Below are positions 7,163-16,216 of a DNA stretch of 64,000 bases, one piece after another. The stretch's first letter is position 1. The number at the start of each line of letters is the position of its first letter. Position numbers and translations under genes: made by a program. The notes beneath the pieces are model-generated. The model did no database searches. It was given only the letters and a program-made list of their open reading frames with translations, and was not told the origin of the DNA. The DNA comes from CALMKX01 sp036274895 (GTDB taxonomy: Bacteria; Acidobacteriota; Thermoanaerobaculia; Multivoradales; SZUA-115): assembly GCA_036274895.1 (NCBI GenBank), contig DASUEU010000050.1:80510-144509 (forward strand), written 5' to 3'.

Positions 7163-7954
7163 ATGACCGTTAGATTGACTGAAGACCCGACCAGCGAGCT
7201 CGCTCGAATGCCCGATTCTGCCCACGCCCCGCCGATCCCCGAGAGCTCCTCGCCGAGCTCGGCGCCACGAGCCGTCCCGGCCATCGCCGACCCGACCCTG
7301 CGGGAGCTGGTCGGTAAGCTCGCCAACAGCAACCTCTGCGGTGAGGTCGCCCGAGAGCGGGAAGCGCTCGGCTGCTTGCTCGAGCTCTCGACCTCCTGGG
7401 ACGAGGAGACCGCGGCCCACCTGCACCGCCTGTCGATCTACGTCGAGATGCTGGCCCTCGCGGCGGGGGTGGCGCCCCGGCGTGCCCGCCTGATCGCCGA
7501 AGCCACGCGCTTCCACGACATCGGCAAGCTCACGGTCGACAAGGAGATCCTCCAGAAGCCCAGCCCCCTGACGGTGGAGGAGAGGCGGATCGTCGAGCTC
7601 CACACCCTGGTCGGTGCGCGGCTCCTCGAAGGCTTCCAGTCTCCCCTCGCCCGGATCGCCCGTACCATCGCCCTCTGCCACCATGAGAACTGGGATGGCA
7701 GCGGCTATCCCTGGGGGCTCGCTGGGGAGGAGATCCCCTTCGAGGCGCGGATCGTCCGGCTGGCCGACAGCTACGACGCCCTGCGCAGCCGTCGTGCCTA
7801 CAAGGCGTCCTTCAGCCACGAAGTGGCCTGGAAGATCCTGGTCTCCGGGGACTACCGCTCGCAACCTTCGCACTTCGACCCCTGGCTGCTCTCTCTCTTC
7901 CTCGCCCACGAAGCGGAGCTACGGGAGGTTTCCGAGCAGATCCGGGACTTCTGA
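7163..7954 (+). CDS. HD-GYP domain protein (putative c-di-GMP phosphodiesterase)
   Basis: A 263-residue protein with a disordered Ser/Pro-rich first 45 residues and an HD-GYP domain over about residues 75-240. The metal-binding motif FHDIGKL (His118, Asp119), HTLVGARLL, CHHENWDGSGYPWGLAGEEIP and the later VRLADSYDALRS are intact, so hydrolysis of cyclic di-GMP is expected. No receiver or other input domain is fused; the receiver-like and ParA-like proteins encoded just upstream may supply input or location. The gene has a weak ribosome site after a 16-bp palindrome. The family call is firm; the substrate is by family knowledge. Confidence 0.9.
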   Translation: MTVRLTEDPTSELARMPDSAHAPPIPESSSPSSAPRAVPAIADPTLRELVGKLANSNLCGEVAREREALGCLLELSTSWDEETAAHLHRLSIYVEMLALAAGVAPRRARLIAEATRFHDIGKLTVDKEILQKPSPLTVEERRIVELHTLVGARLLEGFQSPLARIARTIALCHHENWDGSGYPWGLAGEEIPFEARIVRLADSYDALRSRRAYKASFSHEVAWKILVSGDYRSQPSHFDPWLLSLFLAHEAELREVSEQIRDF

Positions 7955-8031
7955 GGCCCGTTGCAGGGCGATGCGTGGCAGCGGGTGGAGGCGGGGGCGG
8001 GAGGTCACTTGGAACGACCGGCTAGTCCTCA

Positions 8032-8550
8032 TCAGTAGCCAATGACCAGGACACCCTTGAGCGGCAGCTGCAGGCGACGGCTGGCGTATAGGGTCTCGAA
8101 GAAAGTCACGACGCGATCGAAATCCGGATTCTTGATCCCTGCCGCGAGATACATGTTGCGCACGGCGACGCAGAAGTAGTCCACGCCTTGCATCATGCAA
8201 GCCTCGAACAGATCCTTGAGGAACTGATGATTGACCGTCGCCCGACCTGCCTCGACCTCGATCACGAAACGTCGCTCTCGGTGCCACGCATCCACTCCAA
8301 AGGACTTCTCGATCTTGCCGTTGACGCCAAAGAGCACCGGTACGGAGACCTTTTCGTGCTTCTTCTTTCCGCTCTCGACCGAGAAACCAAGAGCCGACAA
8401 GTCGCGGGCTATCGTCAGTAACACTCCATTGCTGTCCAGGGTGCGCCGATCGGACGTAATGTCCTCCTCATGGTCCTGGAAGACCGAAACGACCTGCGCG
8501 CACAGCTCTGGCGGCGCGTCGGACTTGGGGAAGTAGAACCAGTTGATCAC
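8032..8550 (-). CDS. Unknown protein, possible PD-(D/E)XK nuclease-like fold
   Basis: A 172-residue protein starting with GTG at 8550. I do not recognise a named family with confidence. The segment GVDAWHRERRFVIEVEAGRA has an acidic residue, then a hydrophobic strand ending in EVEAG, which loosely fits the core of a restriction-type nuclease fold. A helical part (FLKDLFEACMMQGVDYFCVAV) follows. Base composition is visibly lower in G+C than the neighbours, which suggests recent transfer. The gene stands alone between the HD-GYP gene and the metalloprotease gene, with its own promoter and a leader of about 130 nt. The nuclease idea is inference. Confidence 0.6.
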   Translation of the reverse strand: MINWFYFPKSDAPPELCAQVVSVFQDHEEDITSDRRTLDSNGVLLTIARDLSALGFSVESGKKKHEKVSVPVLFGVNGKIEKSFGVDAWHRERRFVIEVEAGRATVNHQFLKDLFEACMMQGVDYFCVAVRNMYLAAGIKNPDFDRVVTFFETLYASRRLQLPLKGVLVIGY

Positions 8551-8688
8551 AGCGCGAGCGAGAGCCTGGGTGCCTCTGTTAGCTTCGCCAGGAGGGGAAT
8601 CTGGCGACTTGGGCAGCGCTGGGCCGCCCGGGAAACCCCTGCGACGACGAGGGGCTGAGCAATGCCTTGTCTCCCTGTAGTTTCGGGA

Positions 8689-8717
8689 AACCTAGCAACC
8701 GAGAATGTTGATGTCAA
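8689..8717 (-). promoter_or_regulatory. Promoter for the 172-residue unknown gene
   Basis: On the minus strand TTGACA (8712-8717) and TAGGTT (8689-8694) are spaced by exactly 17 bases, 139 bases before the GTG start. Nothing else is evident in the 242-base gap 8551-8792. Confidence 0.55.
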
Positions 8718-8792
8718 CGGCGGAAGGGAGGTCACAAACCCGGGCCACTGGGCGGCGCACCCAGCAGCCCGGCGCTGCAAGTCCACCTGCCT

Positions 8793-11543
8793 CTAAGCCC
8801 GCCGCCGCATCAGCACCAGCCCGGCGCCGAGCAGCGCTACCACCAGCGCAGCCAAGCCCCAGACGCCGAGGGTCGGGATCTCCGGAGTGGCCGAGCCTGG
8901 GGAACCGAAGAAGCTGGGGGGCAGCGGGTCACCGTCGCCGACGTTCTGGAAGGTCCCGCCCGTTACCAGAGCCAGGTGCTCGAAGAACGCAGCGTCCGAG
9001 ACCGCGCCCTCAGTTCGAGGCACGCCGAGCTCCCGATCGAAGGTGGACTCCGTCACGCTACCCCAGTAGCGGGCCTGGACCACGGCCAGGCCGGTGAGCC
9101 TGGTCTCGACGCGATCCTGCCACGAGCCCGGATCCCAGGGCGGACCTCCCCCGCTCCAGGGGCCGGCGCAAGGCCCGCTGCTGTTGTTCTCCTCGCCATC
9201 GCTCGAGACGGCAAGCTGCCGATCGCTGACTCCGGCACCGAGCCCAACGAACTGATCCCCGGCCGCGCACAGCGCCTCGGCCAGGGGAGTCAGGCCCGAG
9301 CAGCCGGTCGGAGAGAGCGCCGCGAGGGCTGCGGCGGCGAGGCTGGGATCCACGAAGCCGCCGGTCAGATCGCTCGGCGCATCGTCCGCGAAGGTCCAGA
9401 CCGCGACCCAGGACCCGGCCGGGCGGGTCGCGACGAAATCCGCTACGTCCTGCTGCGCCAGGACCAGGGCATCCTCACACCGGGTGTTTCCCGTCGAGGG
9501 CCGCGTCGCGCTCATGGAGCCGGTTCGGTCCAGGAGGATCAGCAGGTGGCCCCCGGGAGCTGCGGGTGAGACGGTGAAGTTAGCGTTCGAGATGTCGAAG
9601 AAGACGTTGCCGGCCCCCTTGACCTTGACCCTGGCTGTGGTGGTGGCCACCGCTGGGAGGTTGACCGTCTCCGACCCATCGTTGGGGGTCCCGCTGGCCA
9701 AGCGGAACGGGTAAGTCATGCCGCCGTCGATCGACAACGAGATGTCCACCGCCGCCGCGCCGACCGGCGCCGCCGTGGTGCTGGCCACGTCCCAGCTCAC
9801 CGTAGCCTGGTCGACGAGCGTCTCCCCGCCGTTGGGCGCGTTGACCTCGAAGGGCCCGGAGCTGGTGGTGGAGGTGATGGTGGTCGAGTCCTTGCTCTCT
9901 CGCCCCCCTCCGGCGTGGTTGTCGCGCACGGTGACCTGGAAGGTCAGGGTGCGATCCGTCACCGGGAGAGTCTCGCCGACGGACGAGCTCCCCGAAAGCA
10001 GTGCCGGCAGCTTCGGGAACACCCGGACCGGGTTCGAGGTCGGGTCGAAGGAGCGAAAGATCGGCTGGACCCCGTCGTCGCCGGTGGCCAGAGGCTCTTG
10101 AGTTCCCAGGTCGAACTGCTCCCAGGTGAAGGTGAGCGGGTCGCCGTCGGAATCTGTACCGTTCTGGGCCTCGAGCTCGAAAGGCGTGCCGACGGGAATG
10201 GTGTAGCTCGAGCCGGCATCGACCGTGGGGGCCGAGGGGTTCACGCCAGGGTCGCTGGTGAAGCAGTTGCCGGCCCCGGCAACGAAGGAGAGGATCTGGT
10301 CCAGACTCCTCCGGTGGAAGTAGGCGTCGCTGTTCCCTTGAAGATTGTCCGTCAAGCAGATCCCCGCGTAGCTCATGATCGTCGAGCCGCTGCCCGGCTC
10401 GTAGGACGCCCCGGTCGTCCAGGCGTTGAGGCAGTTGCCGGCCTCGCCATTGAAGCTGTGATGACCGCCGAACTGATGTCCCATCTCGTGAGCCACGTAG
10501 TCGATGTCAAAGGCATCGCCTTGCGGTGGGTTGCCGTGCGTGCAGCCTTGTGCCTTGACGGCGCTGTCGCACACGCTGCGGAGCTTGCCTTTCCCTGCCC
10601 CTCCCAAGCCGAACACGTGCCCGATATCGTAGTTGGCGTTGCCGATCACGGTGTCGACGTTGACCTGGTTCTGGCTCCACATGGCGGGGCAGTTGCCATT
10701 GGTATAGGGGTCAGACGTCCCGTCGGTATAGATCAAGTCCATGTTGTCGGCAACGAGCTCGAGTCGAACGGAGAAGTCCCGCTCGTAGACCTGGTTGACC
10801 CGGTTGATGGTGGTCACGACCGCTGCCTGCGCAGCCGCGACGGTGCCCCCTTGATCCTGGGTGTACTCCCCCGTGGCCGCCACGGCCAGGCGGTAGCGGC
10901 GCAGGGCACCGCTGGTGTCTCCTCGCAGGGACACCCCCTGCGGCGGTGCCTCGCCGTGGACCTCGCACTCGAAAGGCGCCTCGCGGGTCAAGTCGGCGCG
11001 CAGGTAGCTGATGTAGAGCGCCCGATCCCCCTTCCAGTAAGGGTCGATGAAGTACGTGCCCTCCGGCGACTCGATCATCGCGTGGAAGCCATCCGGGCCG
11101 CCCCAGTCGAAGCGGCCCCGGGCCGAGGGCCGGTCGATGCCTCGGGCCAGGTAGGTCTGCATGGGCCAGCCGAGGGCCGCCATGCGGGCCGCCAGCTCGG
11201 GCGCCATCACCGGCGAAGCGACCACCTCGAAGCGCTCGAGAGTGCCATCCGGCCGGGGCAGAGACAGCCAAACCGGAGCCCGAGACCCGTCCCGCTCGTC
11301 GGGAGCGCTCGCGAGGCTCCGCTCCAGTCGGGCCGCGTCCAGGGCGAAAGCGGCGAAGCGCTGCGGCCGGATCCAGGGCCGGCTGCCTGGGGCCTGGCGG
11401 CGCTCCAGCTCCTCAGCGGTCAGGCGGGTCCAGGTCCCAGCGCTCGATGAGCCCTGAGCGCTTGCAGGTCCATTGCCCAAAGTGGCGACGACAGCCATGG
11501 CGGCTGCGGCCAGCAGGGTGAAGCGAAGCCATCTCCTCCACAT
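8793..11543 (-). CDS. Secreted reprolysin-like metalloprotease with VWA domain and IPTL-CTERM anchor
   Basis: A 916-residue exported protein. I start it at ATG 11543, where AAGGAG (11552-11557) is well spaced and a signal peptide follows (WLRFTLLAAAAMAVVATL, ending at ASAQG); a longer reading to 11642 lacks both. Residues about 205-440 form an M12B-type protease with the zinc motif HEMGHQFGGHH (His352, Glu353, His356) and a Met-turn SYAGIC. PKD/Ig-like modules follow, then a von Willebrand A domain near 685-845 with MIDAS-like DRTGS. The last 27 residues (EIPTLGVWGLAALVV...RRR) are an IPTL-CTERM tail: a sorting motif, a helix and basic residues. It should be exported, tail-processed and act on external protein. 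No sorting enzyme is in the window. Confidence 0.92.
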   Translation of the reverse strand: MWRRWLRFTLLAAAAMAVVATLGNGPASAQGSSSAGTWTRLTAEELERRQAPGSRPWIRPQRFAAFALDAARLERSLASAPDERDGSRAPVWLSLPRPDGTLERFEVVASPVMAPELAARMAALGWPMQTYLARGIDRPSARGRFDWGGPDGFHAMIESPEGTYFIDPYWKGDRALYISYLRADLTREAPFECEVHGEAPPQGVSLRGDTSGALRRYRLAVAATGEYTQDQGGTVAAAQAAVVTTINRVNQVYERDFSVRLELVADNMDLIYTDGTSDPYTNGNCPAMWSQNQVNVDTVIGNANYDIGHVFGLGGAGKGKLRSVCDSAVKAQGCTHGNPPQGDAFDIDYVAHEMGHQFGGHHSFNGEAGNCLNAWTTGASYEPGSGSTIMSYAGICLTDNLQGNSDAYFHRRSLDQILSFVAGAGNCFTSDPGVNPSAPTVDAGSSYTIPVGTPFELEAQNGTDSDGDPLTFTWEQFDLGTQEPLATGDDGVQPIFRSFDPTSNPVRVFPKLPALLSGSSSVGETLPVTDRTLTFQVTVRDNHAGGGRESKDSTTITSTTSSGPFEVNAPNGGETLVDQATVSWDVASTTAAPVGAAAVDISLSIDGGMTYPFRLASGTPNDGSETVNLPAVATTTARVKVKGAGNVFFDISNANFTVSPAAPGGHLLILLDRTGSMSATRPSTGNTRCEDALVLAQQDVADFVATRPAGSWVAVWTFADDAPSDLTGGFVDPSLAAAALAALSPTGCSGLTPLAEALCAAGDQFVGLGAGVSDRQLAVSSDGEENNSSGPCAGPWSGGGPPWDPGSWQDRVETRLTGLAVVQARYWGSVTESTFDRELGVPRTEGAVSDAAFFEHLALVTGGTFQNVGDGDPLPPSFFGSPGSATPEIPTLGVWGLAALVVALLGAGLVLMRRRA

Positions 11544-11662
11544 CGCGGAATCTCCTTGCCGGTTTACGGCGAAAGCTCTACTTCTGGGCACTGACACCAA
11601 TTTCCACTCTTCGGTTGGCTCGTAGGGAAAGATTTTCATCACTTCTGACTAATGAGACGTGC

Positions 11663-11680
11663 AGGAACCTCGTGGTTCCT
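11663..11680. repeat. Small hairpin in the divergent gap before the amidohydrolase genes
   Basis: AGGAACC-TCGT-GGTTCCT forms a 7-bp stem with a tetraloop. It lies in the 241-base divergent gap between the metalloprotease and the amidohydrolase. No T-run follows and I see no confident promoter in this gap. Confidence 0.3.
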
Positions 11681-11784
11681 CACCCCCCTGCAACCTCCGC
11701 CCGCCCGCCCCGTACAGACCGGGTTGGGGGGTGTGTCCCCCGTTCACCCCTAGAGCTTCGGACCATCTCGAGAAAGGGGCTCCT

Positions 11785-14700
11785 TTGTCGGCTCAAGCCT
11801 CGCCTCCCGCTTTGCGACTCGTCAGCTTCCTCGGCCTCGGGGCTGTGCTCGCGGCCAGCGCCCTCGGCACCCCCCGGGCGGCGCCGCAGATCGGCCTCCA
11901 CCACGCGCCGCCACCGCTGGTTGCGCTGGTGGGCGCAACCGTGGTGGCCTCGCCCACCGAGACCCTCGAGAAGGCCACTCTGGTGATCGAAGATGGCCGG
12001 GTGGTGGCCGTGGGCCGGGACCTCGCTCCGCCGGCCGGAGCCCTGGTGGTGGACGTGGCCGGAAAGTGGATCTACCCGGGCTTCGTCGACCCCGTGGCCG
12101 AGTACGGCCTGCCGGCCACGGAGAAGGCCGAGCGCAGCCGGCGCCGCGACCGTGGCCCCAAACCCCTGCGCGACCCCAAGGGAGCCCTCTCCTGGAACGA
12201 GGCGATCCACCCCGAGCGCCGCTGGGTGGACTCCTTCACCCCCGACGCCGAGACCGCCCGCGCCTTTTTCGAGCGCGGCGTCACCACCGTGGCCTCGGGC
12301 AAGCGGGACGGCATTCTGCGCGGCAGGAGCTTCGTGGTCTCCTTGGGCGAGGGCACCCCGGACGAGCTGGTGCTCGACGCCGAGAGCTTCCACTGGGGGT
12401 CCTTCGACAAGGGCTCCTCCACCCAGGACTACCCCGACTCCCAGATGGGCGCCATCGCCCTGCTGCGCCAGACTTTCCTCGACGCTCGCTGGTACGGCGA
12501 GGCCCAGGCCGCCTTCCGCGCCAACCCCGCCCAGGGCAAGCCGCCGGCCGATCTCTCGCTCGAGGCCCTGGCGCAGAACCGCGAGCCGATCGTCTTCGAG
12601 AGCGGCGATCACCAGGCCCTGCTACGCGCGGCCCGCATCGGCCGCGAGATGAACGTGCCGCTGATCCACGTCGGCAGCCAGATGGAGTACGCCGAGCTGG
12701 CCGCGATCACCCGCCTCGGGGCGCCGATCTTGCTCCCGCTGACGCTTCCCGCCACCCCGGACGTGACCACGGTCGATGCCGAGCGCGATGTCTCTCTCGC
12801 CAACTTGCGGCATTGGGATCAGGCTCCCTCGAACCCCCAGTTGCTGGCCCGGGAGGGCGTGCGCTTCGCCTTCACCGGTGCCGGCCTGGGCGACCGAGAC
12901 GACGCCTTCGAGAACCTGCGCCGCTTCATCGAGCGGGGCTTGCCCAAGGCCACGGCCCTGGCCGCCCTGACCACCGTGCCCGCCGAACTGCTGGGCGTGG
13001 CCGGCCAGGTCGGCTCCCTCGCCGCGGGCCGCCGCGCGGACTTTCTCATCACCAGCGGCGACCTCCTCGCCGATGAGGAGACGCGCATCCTCTCGGTGTG
13101 GATCGGTGGCAAACCGGCCCAGCTGAACGAGGCCCTCGATCAGGTGGATTTCAACGGCCGCTACCGCCTCACCCTGGCCGGCCGCAGCTTCGAGCTCTCC
13201 CTCTTCGGCGAGGAGGGTCACTACTTCGGCTCCCTCGAAGCCGGTAAGGACAAGAAGAGGCAGGAGGCAGACGCCGAGGAGGTCGAGGCCGGTGTGGACC
13301 GGCTCACCTTCGCCGCCGAGCTGGCCGGGCTCGGCGGACCAGCCGGGGTGACCCGCTTCCGACTGATTTCCAGGGCGGGCCAGCTCGAGGGCCGGGCCGA
13401 CCTGGCCGACGGCTCGGTGGCACCGGTGGCCGTGGCGAGGCTGCCCGAACCGACCGGCGACAAGCCCAAGGGCCGCTGGGACCGCGACGAGAAGAAGGAC
13501 GAGGCTCCGGACACCGCCCCCATCGCCCGGCGGACCTCACCGCTGGTGCCCTTTGGCTACACCTCCGTGCCCCAGGCCGAGGACGTGCTGGTCAAGAACG
13601 CCACGGTGTGGACCTCCGGCCCGGCCGGGGTGCTCTCCCCGGGTGACCTGCTGGTGGTGGGCGGCAAGATCGCCGCCGTCGGCCGCAACCTCACCGCCCC
13701 CCCGGGAGCGCGGGTGATCGACGGCACCGGCCGTCACTTGACCGCCGGCCTGATCGACGAGCACTCCCACCTGGCGATCGCCAACAACGTCAACGAGGGC
13801 TCCCACGCCATCACCGCCGAGGTGCGCATCGGTGACGTCATCGACCCCGAGGACGTGGGCGTCTACCGGGCCCTGGCCGGCGGCACCACCGCCGCCCAGC
13901 TGTTGCACGGCTCGGCCAACCCGATCGGCGGCCAGGCGGCGATCGTCAAACATCGCTGGGGACGGGGCGCCGATGCCTTGGCCGTCGCCGACGCGCCCCC
14001 CACCATCAAGCTGGCCCTGGGCGAGAACGTCAAGCAGGCCAACTGGGGGGACGCCTTCCGCAGCCGCTACCCCCAAACCCGCATGGGCGTCGAGACTTTG
14101 ATGCGAGACGCCTTCCTGGCCGCCCGGGACTATGGCCAGGAGCACCGCCGCTACCAGGCCCTGCCCCCCGCCGAGCGCGGCCGCGCCGTGCCGCCCCGGC
14201 GGGATCTCCAGCTCGAGACCCTGCTCGAGATCCTCGAGGGCCGGCGCTTCACCCACGTCCACTCCTACGTGCAGTCCGAGATGCTGATGCTGATGCGCCT
14301 GGCCGAAGAGCTGGGCTTCCGGGTGCAGACCTTCACCCACGTGCTCGAAGGCTACAAGGTGGCCCGCGAGATGGCCGCCCACGGCGCGGCGGCCTCCTCT
14401 TTCGCCGACTGGTGGGCCTACAAGTTCGAGGTCTGGGACGCCATCCCCGGCAACCCCTGCCTGCTCACCGACGCCGGGGTGGTCACCTCGATCAACTCCG
14501 ACTCGGGGGAGGCCATCCGCCGGCTCAACCAGGAAGCCGCCAAGGCCATCACCCACTGCGGCATGGCACCCGAGAAGGCCCTCGAGATGGTCACCATCAA
14601 CCCGGCGCGCCAGCTCAGGATCGACAAGTGGGTGGGCAGCCTCGAGCCCGGCAAGGACGCCGACTTCGTGATCTGGAACGACCATCCGCTGTCGACCTTC

Positions 14701-14922
14701 AGCCGTCCGGACGAGACCTGGGTGGACGGCGCCCGCCTCTTCAGCCGCGAGGCCGACGCGGCGGAACGCCTCGCCCTCGCCGCCGAGCGCCGGGCCCTGG
14801 TGGCCAAGGCCCTGGCGGCGAAGCTTCGGGGCGGCGGCGGCAAGGGCTGGGACGAGAAGATGAAGCATCCCAACTGGCATTGCGATGACATCGCGGGGGT
14901 GAGCCATGAGCGCACGCACTGA
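11785..14922 (+). CDS. Exported tandem amidohydrolase, N-terminal half degenerate
   Basis: An exported protein of about 1045 residues made of two amidohydrolase units. I prefer a TTG start at 11785 after GAAAGGGG because it puts the signal peptide (LRLVSFLGLGAVLAASALG) at the N-terminus; an ATG at 11659 would add 42 proline-rich residues. The C-terminal unit (from about 600) has HSH near residue 660 (DEHSHLAIANN), FTHVHSY, FTHVLEGYK and LLTDAGVVTSINSDSGEA, so its metal centre looks intact, of imidazolonepropionase-like type. The N-terminal unit keeps the beta-sandwich and the WIYPGFVDP turn but has lost the following HxH, so it is probably inactive. The next gene overlaps by 17 bases and encodes another degenerate unit. 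The substrate is unknown. Confidence 0.88.
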   Translation: MSAQASPPALRLVSFLGLGAVLAASALGTPRAAPQIGLHHAPPPLVALVGATVVASPTETLEKATLVIEDGRVVAVGRDLAPPAGALVVDVAGKWIYPGFVDPVAEYGLPATEKAERSRRRDRGPKPLRDPKGALSWNEAIHPERRWVDSFTPDAETARAFFERGVTTVASGKRDGILRGRSFVVSLGEGTPDELVLDAESFHWGSFDKGSSTQDYPDSQMGAIALLRQTFLDARWYGEAQAAFRANPAQGKPPADLSLEALAQNREPIVFESGDHQALLRAARIGREMNVPLIHVGSQMEYAELAAITRLGAPILLPLTLPATPDVTTVDAERDVSLANLRHWDQAPSNPQLLAREGVRFAFTGAGLGDRDDAFENLRRFIERGLPKATALAALTTVPAELLGVAGQVGSLAAGRRADFLITSGDLLADEETRILSVWIGGKPAQLNEALDQVDFNGRYRLTLAGRSFELSLFGEEGHYFGSLEAGKDKKRQEADAEEVEAGVDRLTFAAELAGLGGPAGVTRFRLISRAGQLEGRADLADGSVAPVAVARLPEPTGDKPKGRWDRDEKKDEAPDTAPIARRTSPLVPFGYTSVPQAEDVLVKNATVWTSGPAGVLSPGDLLVVGGKIAAVGRNLTAPPGARVIDGTGRHLTAGLIDEHSHLAIANNVNEGSHAITAEVRIGDVIDPEDVGVYRALAGGTTAAQLLHGSANPIGGQAAIVKHRWGRGADALAVADAPPTIKLALGENVKQANWGDAFRSRYPQTRMGVETLMRDAFLAARDYGQEHRRYQALPPAERGRAVPPRRDLQLETLLEILEGRRFTHVHSYVQSEMLMLMRLAEELGFRVQTFTHVLEGYKVAREMAAHGAAASSFADWWAYKFEVWDAIPGNPCLLTDAGVVTSINSDSGEAIRRLNQEAAKAITHCGMAPEKALEMVTINPARQLRIDKWVGSLEPGKDADFVIWNDHPLSTFSRPDETWVDGARLFSREADAAERLALAAERRALVAKALAAKLRGGGGKGWDEKMKHPNWHCDDIAGVSHERTH

Positions 14923-16216
14923 GAGCCGCATCCTCTTCACCCTGCTGGCGGCCCTGGTCGGGGTGGGAGCCGCGCAGGCCCACCCCTTCGTGCCGGGTGC
15001 AGCCCAGAGCCGGCCCATCCTGCTCCAGGGTGGCGACCTCTACACCGTCTCCCACGGCGTGCTGCCGGCGACCGACCTGCTCTTCGAAGGCGGGAAGATC
15101 GTGGCCATCGGCCCCGGTCTCGCGGCGCCCGCCGGTGCCCAGGTGTTCGACGTCCGGGGCAAGCGGGTCTATCCCGGCCTGATCGCCGCCGCGACCCAGC
15201 TCGGCCTGACCGAGATCGGCGCCGTGCGCGCCACCAGCGACTACGACGAGACGGGGGCGATCAGCCCCGAGGCCTGGGCCGGCACCGCCTTCAACTCCGA
15301 CTCCGAGCTGATCCCGGTCGCCCGCCGCCATGGCGTCACCACCGCACAGGTGGCGCCCTCCGGCGGGCTCTTGCCGGGCCGCTCGGGCATCTTCCAGCTC
15401 GACGGCTGGACCCGCGAGGACGCCGCCGTGCGCGCCGTCGACGGCGTCTACCTCTCCTGGCCGGGGGTCTCGGTGTTCAACCTTTCCTTGCTGCCGCCGG
15501 CCGAGGAGCAGAGGAAGCAGATCGCCGAGGCCAACGCGCTCCTGGAGCGCGCCTTCACCGAGGCCCGCGCCTACCACCTCGCCCGCACGGCCGGCGAGAC
15601 CGGGACCACCGATCTGCGCTGGGAGGCCATGCGGCCTCTCTTCCGCGGCGAGATCCCCCTCTTCGTCGAGGCCGACGATCCGCGGCAGATCGAAGCCGCG
15701 GTGGCGTTCTGCCGCAAGCAGGGGGTGCGGATGGTGCTGGTCGGAGGCCGTGAGTCCCACCTGGTGGCCAGCGTGCTCCGCGAGGCCAAGGTGCCCGTTC
15801 TCCTGCCCCCCACCACCGAGGTGGCCTACCGCGACGACGACGCCTACGACCACGCCTACCGCCTGCCGGCCCTGCTCCACGAGGCCGGGGTCAGCTTCGC
15901 CCTCTCCTACACCGGCGGCAGCGCCTGGGACGTGCGCAACCTGCCCTTCCAGGCCGGCATCGCCGCCGGCTTCGGCTTGCCCAAGGAGGTGGCCTTGCGG
16001 TCCATCACCCTGTCCGCGGCGGAGATCCTGGGCATCGCCGACCGGCAGGGTTCTCTCGAGGTCGGCAAGTCCGCCACCCTCTTCGTTTCCGACGGTGACG
16101 TGCTCGATCCGCTCACCCAACGCGTCACCCGCGTCTTCATCGAGGGCCGCGCCGTCGACCTCGACAACCGCCACGAGCAGCTGTACCGGAAGTACCGCGT
16201 GAAGATTGGAGAATGA
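14906..16216 (+). CDS. Exported amidohydrolase-like protein without metal ligands
   Basis: A 436-residue amidohydrolase-fold protein with a signal peptide (RILFTLLAALVGVGAAQAHP). It keeps the family frame (GKRVYPGLIAAATQLGL, GLPKEVALRSITLSAAEILG, GSLEVGKSATLFV) but the strand-1 HxH is absent and no substitute is obvious. It resembles the N-terminal half of the preceding protein. Overlaps of 17 bases with the gene before and 4 bases with the gene after imply coupled translation, so the three products probably work together at or outside the membrane. It is likely a non-catalytic partner subunit. Confidence 0.85.
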   Translation: MSARTESRILFTLLAALVGVGAAQAHPFVPGAAQSRPILLQGGDLYTVSHGVLPATDLLFEGGKIVAIGPGLAAPAGAQVFDVRGKRVYPGLIAAATQLGLTEIGAVRATSDYDETGAISPEAWAGTAFNSDSELIPVARRHGVTTAQVAPSGGLLPGRSGIFQLDGWTREDAAVRAVDGVYLSWPGVSVFNLSLLPPAEEQRKQIAEANALLERAFTEARAYHLARTAGETGTTDLRWEAMRPLFRGEIPLFVEADDPRQIEAAVAFCRKQGVRMVLVGGRESHLVASVLREAKVPVLLPPTTEVAYRDDDAYDHAYRLPALLHEAGVSFALSYTGGSAWDVRNLPFQAGIAAGFGLPKEVALRSITLSAAEILGIADRQGSLEVGKSATLFVSDGDVLDPLTQRVTRVFIEGRAVDLDNRHEQLYRKYRVKIGE

